A DNA stretch of 7,388 nt from JAZDEL01 sp043820655 (GTDB taxonomy: Archaea > Iainarchaeota > Iainarchaeia > Iainarchaeales > JAZDEL01): contig JBDRDO010000055.1 of assembly GCA_043820655.1 (NCBI GenBank), positions 1 to 7,388 on the forward strand, given 5' to 3'. Made by a program: the position numbers and the translations under genes. The notes beneath the pieces were generated by a model. That model was not told the origin of the DNA. It ran no database searches and was given only the letters and a program-made list of their open reading frames with translations. Positions 1-5,726 of the stretch are shown here, in pieces (positions within the stretch are counted from its first letter, which is position 1; each line of letters starts with the position of its first letter).

Positions 1-254
1 GGGAAAACAAGCGCCCAGCCCGGACCCCCGACACGGTTTGTCTTGCCGAACCTGAAAATTACAGCGCGTTCATAATCCTTTGTCATTATAAGGAAATCAA
101 ATTTCCAGAGCAGGATTAAAACTGCAAGCGCAAGCGCAATCCAGACGGCATTCTCAAAAATAAACTGCTGGTACTGCAGGAGCGCAAAGGCGACAAACAG
201 CACAAAGATAATAAGTGCAATGAAGATTATTTTTTTCATTGTTTCCTGCATCAT
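1..254 (-). CDS. SPFH/band 7 (stomatin/prohibitin-like) membrane protein, N-terminal part only
   Basis: Only the first 84 residues are in the window; the rest lies beyond position 1. Reading down from 254, the protein begins MMQETMKKIIFIALIIF. It has one hydrophobic segment right after the start and a second around residues 36-50 (AVWIALALAVLILLW). Then comes YERAVIFRFGKTNRVGGPGW, which matches the conserved opening of the SPFH domain (aromatic-E-R-A/G-V-I-F-R-x-G ... GPG). SPFH proteins form large oligomeric rings on membranes and often work with membrane proteases; that role is family knowledge. ATG at 254 is chosen because GGTG lies 6 bp upstream as a possible Shine-Dalgarno. ATG at 251 and 239 and GTG at 263 are in-frame alternatives. 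The gene diverges from the DUF373 gene. Substrate and partners cannot be told from this fragment. Confidence 0.85.
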   Translation of the reverse strand, partial: MMQETMKKIIFIALIIFVLFVAFALLQYQQFIFENAVWIALALAVLILLWKFDFLIMTKDYERAVIFRFGKTNRVGGPGWALVF

Positions 255-290
255 ATTGAACACCGCTTTTGCCGGCAAGGAGCGGGCAAT

Positions 291-300
291 TTTTAACTTT
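291..300 (-). promoter_or_regulatory. Possible TATA-like box for the SPFH gene
   Basis: In the AT-rich divergent region the minus strand reads AAAGTTAAAA, about 41 bp before ATG 254. Initiation about 27 bp downstream would leave a leader of roughly 14 nt, enough to hold the GGTG ribosome-binding match. The TATATATAAA at 311-320 is an alternative with a longer leader. The call is weak because the whole region is AT-rich. Confidence 0.35.
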
Positions 301-339
301 ATTACATTAATTTATATATAAGAATAGTTATATGATTTC

Positions 340-348
340 ATATAAATA
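340..348 (+). promoter_or_regulatory. TATA box for the DUF373 gene
   Basis: The sequence ATATAAATA is a good archaeal TATA match. Its centre is 32 bp before ATG 376 and 23 bp before ATG 367. Initiation near 371 would give an almost leaderless mRNA starting at 376. This is one reason for preferring 376 as the start. Confidence 0.5.
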
Positions 349-375
349 ACTTTGCACGGCGTTAAAATGAGGGAT

Positions 376-1608
376 ATGAAGAATATACTGGTTGTGTGCA
401 TAGACCGCGACAACGACCTTGGGAAAAAGGCGGGCGTTCACGGGCCTGTTATAGGCAGGCAGAAGAACCTTAACAGCGCGGCAAAGCTTGCCCTCGCAGA
501 TCCGGGAGAGAGTGATGTCAACGCCATTTTCGCCGCGGTTAAGAAGTTTGACGAGGTAAAGGGGCAGTTTGCCAACTGTGAGGTTGTAACACTCACAGGA
601 CACAGCAAAACAGGGTTTGAGAGTGACAGGCGGATTAATGAACAGCTTGACATAGTGCTTGATAAGTTCCCCGCGGACGGGTTTATTCTTGTAACTGACG
701 GTGCAGAGGACGATTCAACAATCCCCGTATTGCAGGGCCGTGCGCCAATAATCTCAACTGAACAAGTGGTCATTAAGCAGGCGCGTGAGGTTGAGAGCAC
801 ATACTACACAATAAAGGAGGTCCTGCGCGATCCCGCAATTGCGAGGATTGTTTTCCTTATTCCGGGGATTGTTATACTGCTATGGGGAATGCTGTTCTTC
901 CTGCAGATGGAAAGGCTTTTCTTCCAGGCAATTTCGCTTGTTGTGGGGATTTACCTCATACTTAAGGGCACGGGGCTTGAGGAATGGATTGCTGGAAGCA
1001 TCGGCTCCATCACCCGTGCAATGTCCTTGCAGCGCGTGAGCTTTCCATTTTACCTTATGACACTGCTGCTGTTTGGATTCGGACTGCAGGCAGCGTACAA
1101 TGAAATCGTTAATCCCGAGAACATCACGATTCTTGCGCAGGCGGCAAGGGCAAGCGAGCAGATCATTAACTTTGCCGCGCTTGCGGCGGGCTCATTTATA
1201 GTGGGACGGGGGATTGACGCACTGCACTTCAAGAAGGCATTCTTCATCCGCAGGTATTTCATGTATGGCGTTGCCACATTCGTGCTCTGGAGCATTGTGA
1301 ATTCCGGCAGGCTTGTTGTTGTGGAGGAGCTTGACATAATAGGATTCAGTGTCAATGTGCTGTTTGCGTTTGTTGTTGCGCTTGTTGCCTACTTCGCCTC
1401 TGGCGTGCTTGACGTAAGGAAAAAGATTACGAAACTGCTGATTGGTTTGCCTGTGTATGACAGGGAGGGGGCGTGGCTGGGAAAGGTTGAGAATGTCTCG
1501 CGCGCAAAGAACACTATAGAGTACAGGAACATCAGGAGCAAGGAAGTTGTTGCCCTGAGGAAGAAGCAGTTTGTTTTGCGCGAGGGCAGGGTTCTTGTTG
1601 TCGGGTGA
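376..1608 (+). CDS. DUF373 family archaeal membrane protein with a PRC-like C-terminal tail
   Basis: This is a complete protein of 410 residues. The N-terminal soluble part (about residues 1-155) carries the DUF373 signatures: CIDRDNDLG at 8-16, GPVIGR near 23, ALADPGESDVNAIF at 39-52, LTGHS near 73, SDRRINEQLD, and TDGAEDD at 107-113. About six membrane helices follow between residues 158 and 344. The last 55 or so residues (LPVYDREGAWLGKVENV from 358) look like a PRC-type or SH3-like beta barrel on the cytoplasmic side. The family is widespread in archaea and, as far as I know, has no established function; the acidic motifs hint at a metal- or nucleotide-binding head (inference). Start 376 fits the family opening (MKxLVxCIDRDND) and the TATA position. 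ATG 367 and TTG 352 are in frame but less likely. It converges with the lon locus, with only 14 bp between stop codons. Confidence 0.88.
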   Translation: MKNILVVCIDRDNDLGKKAGVHGPVIGRQKNLNSAAKLALADPGESDVNAIFAAVKKFDEVKGQFANCEVVTLTGHSKTGFESDRRINEQLDIVLDKFPADGFILVTDGAEDDSTIPVLQGRAPIISTEQVVIKQAREVESTYYTIKEVLRDPAIARIVFLIPGIVILLWGMLFFLQMERLFFQAISLVVGIYLILKGTGLEEWIAGSIGSITRAMSLQRVSFPFYLMTLLLFGFGLQAAYNEIVNPENITILAQAARASEQIINFAALAAGSFIVGRGIDALHFKKAFFIRRYFMYGVATFVLWSIVNSGRLVVVEELDIIGFSVNVLFAFVVALVAYFASGVLDVRKKITKLLIGLPVYDREGAWLGKVENVSRAKNTIEYRNIRSKEVVALRKKQFVLREGRVLVVG

Positions 1609-1622
1609 ATAACAGCCAATAC

Positions 1623-3065
1623 TTAATTCAGCGCCGCCTTTTCCGCAAGCGCCTTTGCGGGCATCTTTTTCTTTATCACGCTTGGAAGGCCCGTGCTTAA
1701 CAGTGCCTTGAGGTTGCGCAGGAGTTTTGCCTTCTTCGCACTTGGGGAAAATGCGTTGTCAATAACTTCCGTAAGCGAGGAAACAGGAATAATCTTTATC
1801 TTCTTCAAAAGGTCGGCCTTAATCACAATATCCCCTAGGTTTGCCTTTGGCACTATTACTTCCTTGAAGCCCGCCGCAATTGCCGCCGAGACCTTTGCGC
1901 TTACCCCGCCCACAGGCAGAACCTCACCGCGCACGCTTAACGAGCCTGTCATTGCGAGTGATTGCTTAACCGGAATTCCCTCAAGTGCGGAAACAACTGC
2001 TGTTGCAACTGAAACGCTTGCGCTGTCCCCCTCAACTCCCGAATAACTCTGAAGGAACTGTATGTGCAAATCGTGCCTGCTTATATCCTTGCCCGAAAGG
2101 CGCTTTATGATTGCGGAAACATTCTGCACCGCCTCCTTTGCAATTTCCCCGAGCTTTCCTGTTGCAATAACCTTTCCCTCCGAGGCGCTGAGCGCGGGGC
2201 TTACCTCCGCCTCAATCGGCAGTATCAATCCCGCATCCCCATCGGCACTTACAGCAAGGCCGTTTACCCTGCCGATTGCCGTGCCCTCAAAGAGATAGAC
2301 ATCATACTCCCTTTTTTCCTCAAGCATCTTATCAACCATCTGCTGTTCAAGTGTTCTTGCGGACATCCTTGCCTCATAAACATCCTGTGCCTCAACCAGT
2401 GCATGCCCCTTCTCCTTTGCGATGTCCCCCGCAGCGCGGATAAGCCCGCCCAAATCGCGGAGCTTCAATGTAAGCCTGTCCTTCCTGTTTGCGCGCCTTC
2501 TTGCCTCGAAAAGAATTATGTCAACTGACTCAGCCATGAAGTGCGGGATGTGCCCGTCCTTCTTGACTTCCTGCGCAACAAACTGCACAATCTTATCGCG
2601 ATTTTCCTTTGTATCGGGCATGTCAAGGTTCATGTAAACCTCATAGCCATAGCCGCGTATGCGTGAGCGGAGTGCGGGATGTACCGCGCGCAGGTCATCG
2701 TAATTTCCAGATGCGACAAGGACAAAGTCACAGGGGACAGGGTCTGTGCGCGTCATTGCGCCGCTTGACATTTCACTCTGGCCGCTGATTGAATATTTCT
2801 TTTCCTGCAAAGCGGTGAGAAGTTCCTGCTGGCTTTTCTGCGTTAATGTTGCTATCTCATCAAGGAATAAAACTCCGCCGGAAACGCGGTGTATCATGCC
2901 GGGCTCAACACGCAGGTGTGCCGGCGTTCCCAGCCCGCCGGAATTGTGGACCAAAATATCCTCCGCAAAGAGATTGCCGGTTTCCGTTGTGACGTTGTAC
3001 ACGTATCCCTTATACGGCCTTTTTGATTTTTTTTCGATTTTGGCTTTTTCCGCGGTCTTTTCCAT
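1623..3065 (-). CDS. lonB: Split-intein C-part fused to LonB C-terminal part (Walker B, sensors, Ser-Lys protease)
   Basis: The 480 residues open with a lysine-rich leader (1-19). The intein C-terminal blocks follow: block F-like YVYNVTTETGNLFAED (21-36), then block G ending ILVHN at 37-41, with Ser42 as the +1 nucleophile. From residue 42 this is archaeal LonB: SGGLGTPAH, Walker B GVLFLDEI at 64-71, sensor-1 Asn121 in ASGNYDD, arginine-finger region RSRIRG at 133-138, and sensor-2 region LRDLGGLIRAAGDIA at 202-216. The protease domain has catalytic Ser348 in VEGDSAS and Lys391 in GGVSAKVSAA, 43 residues apart as expected for LonB. A basic tail ends the protein. ATG 3065 is the only sensible start, since an in-frame TGA lies at 3083-3081. 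A TATA-like box sits 29 bp upstream. On its own this piece lacks Walker A and the membrane helices, so it needs the 4190-5209 product. All catalytic residues are intact, which argues against a pseudogene. Confidence 0.93.
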   Translation of the reverse strand: MEKTAEKAKIEKKSKRPYKGYVYNVTTETGNLFAEDILVHNSGGLGTPAHLRVEPGMIHRVSGGVLFLDEIATLTQKSQQELLTALQEKKYSISGQSEMSSGAMTRTDPVPCDFVLVASGNYDDLRAVHPALRSRIRGYGYEVYMNLDMPDTKENRDKIVQFVAQEVKKDGHIPHFMAESVDIILFEARRRANRKDRLTLKLRDLGGLIRAAGDIAKEKGHALVEAQDVYEARMSARTLEQQMVDKMLEEKREYDVYLFEGTAIGRVNGLAVSADGDAGLILPIEAEVSPALSASEGKVIATGKLGEIAKEAVQNVSAIIKRLSGKDISRHDLHIQFLQSYSGVEGDSASVSVATAVVSALEGIPVKQSLAMTGSLSVRGEVLPVGGVSAKVSAAIAAGFKEVIVPKANLGDIVIKADLLKKIKIIPVSSLTEVIDNAFSPSAKKAKLLRNLKALLSTGLPSVIKKKMPAKALAEKAALN

Positions 3066-3089
3066 AATACTATGTGTGACTCAAAAACG

Positions 3090-3098
3090 ATTAAATAT
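3090..3098 (-). promoter_or_regulatory. TATA-like box for the intein-C/LonB-C gene
   Basis: The minus strand reads ATATTTAAT, centred 29 bp before ATG 3065. This predicts initiation at or next to the start codon, hence a leaderless mRNA. It lies in the 38-bp gap after the endonuclease stop codon. It suggests the LonB C-part is transcribed on its own and not only by read-through. Confidence 0.55.
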
Positions 3099-3103
3099 GT
3101 TTG

Positions 3104-4090
3104 CTAATTGCAAGCCAAACCGCGATATTTCAGCGCATATTTCACCTCATCTTCGAGATGTTCTTTCTTTCCGACCGCATACCTCAGCGGAAAAAGTTCA
3201 TTGAATTTCAAAACCTTCCCAAAATGAGTCTGAAAAAACACCCTGTAACAAAAACTCGTATTGCCGTCTTTTCTGAGCGTTGCTTTGCTGACATCTTTCC
3301 GGACATTCGGGGTCAGGGTAACGCCGACAGAATTGCATAACTGAGTCAGGCTTTTCAGGAACACCCTATGCTCGCTTTCAAGAGAATCTATCTTGCTCAG
3401 CCCCAGGGCAAAATTTGTGAATCTTTTGGTTTTGACCCACCTTATGTCGCTCCTGAAAACAGGGGTTGAAATTTCGGATGCAAACAATCCGTCCAGAAAA
3501 GCAGCCCTGTTTTTCCGGCTTAAGCCAAAAATATACCTTGGCAAGGAATAATTTTGGGAAACTTTACTGCCAACGGGCGCGCCCAATGCCGAGAAAAACC
3601 TTACAACGCTTCTGTCGAAAGTCCTGATATTGTATGAATGCCCATATTCCCCGCCTTCAATAAGATTCATCTTGCCTTTCGCATATGGGAAGGCTTTAAT
3701 CAAATCTTTTTCCCATAAATCAACATCCCTCTTGTCCGAAGAAATAAATGACATTGTGTTAAGCCGCTTGTCAATGCAGCCATCGCCGAATATTGTCCCT
3801 AAAATATTGAAAATTATCCCTGCGTGCCCATGCCTTTCTGTAAAAGGGAGCAAGCCCGCCACTTCGAGCTTTTCAACAGCCTTCAGCGGGCGGGGAACCG
3901 CGCGCTTTGAACCCTTTGTGTGCCACCATCTGGCTTGGCCTTGGAATATGTCCAAGATTTTTGCGCACCTTTTGTAGCCTATGGACGGATTCCCTTTCAC
4001 CAAATCCGAATATTCTTTGTATTTTTTGCACGAAATTCGGCATGGTTCCGAATACGTGTCAATTATGCCCTGCTCATCAACAATAGCCAT
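3104..4090 (-). CDS. LAGLIDADG homing endonuclease, free-standing gene inside the split intein
   Basis: The 328-residue protein has two LAGLIDADG helices: ILGTIFGDG at 96-104 (acidic residue D103) and FLDGLFASE at 198-206 (acidic residue E206). They lie about 100 residues apart, as in single-chain two-motif enzymes. These enzymes cut a long DNA site with magnesium to start homing. The N-terminal 90 residues, with GYKRCAKILDIF and a basic RWWHTKGSKRAVPRPLK stretch, look like a small helix-turn-helix-type DNA-binding region. No intein splicing blocks are visible within it. A TAG lies 7 bp before ATG 4090, and the ORF stops 38 bp before the intein-C gene, so it is a separate protein. It sits exactly where contiguous inteins carry their endonuclease domain, between blocks B and F. 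The expected target is the uninterrupted lonB junction (inference). Both acidic residues are kept, so it may be active. Confidence 0.9.
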   Translation of the reverse strand: MAIVDEQGIIDTYSEPCRISCKKYKEYSDLVKGNPSIGYKRCAKILDIFQGQARWWHTKGSKRAVPRPLKAVEKLEVAGLLPFTERHGHAGIIFNILGTIFGDGCIDKRLNTMSFISSDKRDVDLWEKDLIKAFPYAKGKMNLIEGGEYGHSYNIRTFDRSVVRFFSALGAPVGSKVSQNYSLPRYIFGLSRKNRAAFLDGLFASEISTPVFRSDIRWVKTKRFTNFALGLSKIDSLESEHRVFLKSLTQLCNSVGVTLTPNVRKDVSKATLRKDGNTSFCYRVFFQTHFGKVLKFNELFPLRYAVGKKEHLEDEVKYALKYRGLACN

Positions 4091-4115
4091 GGTCCGCTAA
4101 AATATGGATTTTCGG

Positions 4116-4123
4116 ATTTAAAT
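4116..4123 (-). promoter_or_regulatory. TATA-like box for the endonuclease gene
   Basis: ATTTAAAT is palindromic and centred about 29-30 bp before ATG 4090. This is the same spacing as for the two lonB pieces, predicting a leaderless endonuclease mRNA. Confidence 0.5.
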
Positions 4124-4168
4124 GGGCTTCGGGACCGCATTTCCACTGCGGGAGCCGATTCCCTGACT

Positions 4169-4206
4169 GCAAGAACTGCGGCAAATTTTTTAACCGCAAG
4201 AACTGC
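4169..4206. repeat. 11-bp direct repeat astride the intein-N stop codon
   Basis: GCAAGAACTGC occurs at 4169-4179 and again at 4196-4206, offset by 27 bp (nine codons). On the minus strand both copies read in the same frame as Ser-Ser-Cys, one just before and one after the TAA at 4192-4190. The pentamer TGCGG/CCGCA also recurs in inverted arrangement nearby (4135-4139, 4147-4151, 4177-4181, 4194-4198). It may be a trace of a small duplication at the fission point. It is short enough to be chance. Confidence 0.45.
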
Positions 4207-5209
4207 CAGTTAGTTTTAGCACATTGTCAAACACCGAAACAGCTTCGGCTTTCTTGTCGCCTTTTGAAACAAAGACCTTGTGCTCAGGGGTAAGGGTGAC
4301 CGTTCTGCCTCCGGCTTTCAGGTCAACAAGCTCGCCTTCAAACAGTCGCCTGTTCAGCGAAAGAATCCTTGAGAGAACAACTTTTCCGTCTTTGTAGCCG
4401 AGCGTGTAAACCTTTTCTTCATCCGGGAGCATTATTGCCTCATAACCCTTTTCGTTTTTGATTATGTCTTTCGAATATTTTTCGTACATTTCAGCCCATA
4501 GTTCTGAAAATTTATTTTCAATAAATTTATTTCCTTCCCGGATGAATAAAGTGTTTTCAGGGAAGTGGCACTGGAGCGGATCATGGCGGACATCGCCGAG
4601 AAGCGCACCCGCGCGGGCACCCGTTGCCTCAACAAACGGCGCAATTTTCTTTCCCGCGTTGTTAATCAAAAGTTTCGGCACGGCATTTACGGATTTTGCC
4701 TTCATCTGCGTGCCCAAAGCAAATCCTATAACAAGGAATCCGCCAAGCACGAGTGTCGCGGCATAAACAACATCGGGAAGAAAGCCGAGGTTCCACATCA
4801 GCCATGAAAGCAGAAACCAGCCAATCGGCAGAATCAGCCCCATCAGACGCATATTGTCATCCATTTTTTTGTTCTCAAGGCGCGACTGCTCAAGGATTTT
4901 CTTGCCCTGCCCAGCGGGAACGCTCCTTATTTTCGGGTTGTTGGAGTCCTCCTCATTTGGATACACAAGCACATCATGCAGCCTGCTTATCGGCATTATC
5001 TCAGCCATTGCCTGCGCAAGCATTGATTTTCCCGTGCCCGGCACGCCTATAAGCAGGACATTCCTTTTTTGCGCGGCAGCCTTGCGAATAAGTTCAACAC
5101 TGCTTTCCTGCCCTATAACCTGCCCGATTATCTTTTCGGAAACATTAATTTCCGCGGTTGATTTGTAATTTGCGGGAATTTTTGCCTGGCCTGAATTAGA
5201 GGGGGGCAT
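4190..5209 (-). CDS. lonB: LonB N-terminal part (Walker A, two membrane helices) fused to split-intein N-part
   Basis: The 339 residues begin with archaeal LonB: VIGQESSVELIRKAAAQKRN, Walker A GVPGTGKS at 55-62, and the membrane hairpin peculiar to LonB (about 121-138 and 146-166). GARAGALLGDVRHDPLQ follows at 197-213. LonB sequence stops there, and intein starts at Cys214 (CHFPENTLFI, block A). Block B is GRTVTLTPEHKVFV at 301-314, with Thr307 and His310 of the TxxH motif. The intein part runs 126 residues to the stop. Walker B and the protease domain are absent here and lie in the gene at 1623-3065. Joining residues 1-213 to residues 42-480 of that product gives about 652 residues, the usual LonB length. 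A TATA-like box is 28 bp before ATG 5209, and no in-frame start lies upstream. LonB is the ATP-dependent membrane protease of archaea. Splicing itself is inferred from motifs. Confidence 0.93.
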   Translation of the reverse strand: MPPSNSGQAKIPANYKSTAEINVSEKIIGQVIGQESSVELIRKAAAQKRNVLLIGVPGTGKSMLAQAMAEIMPISRLHDVLVYPNEEDSNNPKIRSVPAGQGKKILEQSRLENKKMDDNMRLMGLILPIGWFLLSWLMWNLGFLPDVVYAATLVLGGFLVIGFALGTQMKAKSVNAVPKLLINNAGKKIAPFVEATGARAGALLGDVRHDPLQCHFPENTLFIREGNKFIENKFSELWAEMYEKYSKDIIKNEKGYEAIMLPDEEKVYTLGYKDGKVVLSRILSLNRRLFEGELVDLKAGGRTVTLTPEHKVFVSKGDKKAEAVSVFDNVLKLTGSSCG

Positions 5210-5232
5210 AATGATTATTACAATATAATAAG

Positions 5233-5241
5233 TGTTAAAAG
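5233..5241 (-). promoter_or_regulatory. TATA-like box for the LonB-N gene
   Basis: The minus strand reads CTTTTAACA, centred about 28 bp before ATG 5209 and preceded by CAAC. It predicts a leaderless transcript. The 102-bp region to 5311 is a divergent promoter shared with the gene on the plus strand. Confidence 0.45.
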
Positions 5242-5280
5242 GTTGATTGTTTGGTTAGGGTTTGCCGTTTGTACCAAATC

Positions 5281-5289
5281 AGTTATATG
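5281..5289 (+). promoter_or_regulatory. TATA-like box for the small Cys-repeat protein gene
   Basis: AGTTATATG is centred about 27 bp before ATG 5312, the leaderless spacing. This supports 5312 over the longer TTG reading that begins at 5243. Confidence 0.45.
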
Positions 5290-5311
5290 GTTCGCAACGC
5301 GGATATTTTAT

Positions 5312-5680
5312 ATGAAAATCAAAAAACCACTGACGACATTGGCCCTTGTTATCTTGATTTTAGTTCTAAGCGCATTTACTTTTTTGATTTCCCCATTATG
5401 GGTAAAGTGCTATTTGTTACCGGCAGGACTCAACAACATCCATTGCTATTACGGCGTGGAAAGCATTGCATATGAAAATCCGAAATGGGCAATGAAATTG
5501 TGTGCAAAAATGAGCAATGTTCCAAAGAAAGACAGATGTTATGAAACTATTGCAAAGCAAATTGCCAATAAAAATTATTCGCTTGCGGCGGCGAATTGCA
5601 ATAAGATACGGGGCTTTAGTGGGGTGCATAGCATAGAAGACTGCTACGGCACAATTTCAGAAAAAGCGGAAAAGGAATAA
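5312..5680 (+). CDS. Small membrane-anchored protein with three Cys-x(11-14)-Cys-Tyr repeats
   Basis: I do not recognise a named family. The 122-residue product has a basic start (MKIKKP), one hydrophobic helix at about 8-30 acting as anchor or uncleaved signal, and then a probably extracytoplasmic domain. That domain has six cysteines at 33, 45, 64, 76, 96 and 111. They form three pairs, each closing with Cys-Tyr: HCYYGV, RCYETI, DCYGTI. The first two repeats are 31-32 residues apart, and the last pair has a slightly longer gap. The pattern suggests helical hairpins each tied by a disulfide (inference). It diverges from lonB and precedes RNase Z on the same strand, but RNase Z has its own TATA box. 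Base composition is more AT-rich than in RNase Z. Start 5312 is chosen from the basic-hydrophobic start and the TATA spacing. Confidence 0.75.
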   Translation: MKIKKPLTTLALVILILVLSAFTFLISPLWVKCYLLPAGLNNIHCYYGVESIAYENPKWAMKLCAKMSNVPKKDRCYETIAKQIANKNYSLAAANCNKIRGFSGVHSIEDCYGTISEKAEKE

Positions 5681-5688
5681 AGATTTGC

Positions 5689-5699
5689 TTTAAATATTT
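5689..5699 (+). promoter_or_regulatory. TATA box for the RNase Z transcript
   Basis: TTTAAATATTT lies just after the stop codon of the preceding gene. Its centre predicts initiation near 5720, between the two candidate starts of RNase Z (GTG 5718 and ATG 5727). Confidence 0.55.
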
Positions 5700-5726
5700 G
5701 ACATCCGTTAAATAATAGTGGTAAAA

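Larger units (their letters stand above)
2943..4570 (-). mobile_element. Split-intein cassette in lonB with an internal homing endonuclease gene
   Basis: The 1628-bp block runs from the Cys1 codon (4570-4568) to the terminal Asn codon (2945-2943). It interrupts LonB exactly between GDVRHDPLQ and SGGLGTPAH, which join without gap in intact archaeal LonB proteins. It holds the intein N-part (126 residues, in the 4190-5209 gene), a free-standing LAGLIDADG endonuclease gene, and the intein C-part (41 residues, in the 1623-3065 gene). Its length is not a multiple of three, and in-frame stops separate the pieces, so it cannot be read as one contiguous intein. Inteins in archaeal Lon are known. A split version around its own nuclease gene is uncommon. 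Confidence 0.85.

Noticed and set aside
352..375. TTG start at 352 or ATG at 367 for the DUF373 gene
   Set aside because: The TATA box at 340-348 would overlap or lie too close, and the family opening begins at the ATG at 376.
3027..3034. Frameshift at the run of eight A (minus strand) linking endonuclease to intein-C
   Set aside because: The endonuclease stop at 3106-3104 lies before the run, so slippage there could not fuse the two.
3083..3087. T5 on the minus strand after the endonuclease gene as a terminator
   Set aside because: Five T alone is weak, and it lies inside the predicted promoter-to-start interval of the next gene. It was not called.
2943..4570. A single contiguous intein broken by one sequencing error
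   Set aside because: At least four in-frame stop codons separate the pieces, the C-part is in a different frame, and each piece has its own ATG and TATA-like box. Several independent errors would be needed.
1623..5209. lonB as a pseudogene
   Set aside because: Every catalytic, nucleotide-binding and splicing residue I can identify is intact in both pieces, and the extein junction is exact.
5243..5311. Longer reading of the small Cys-repeat protein from TTG 5243
   Set aside because: The extension covers the predicted promoter. MKIKKP followed by a hydrophobic helix at 5312 is a normal membrane-protein start.
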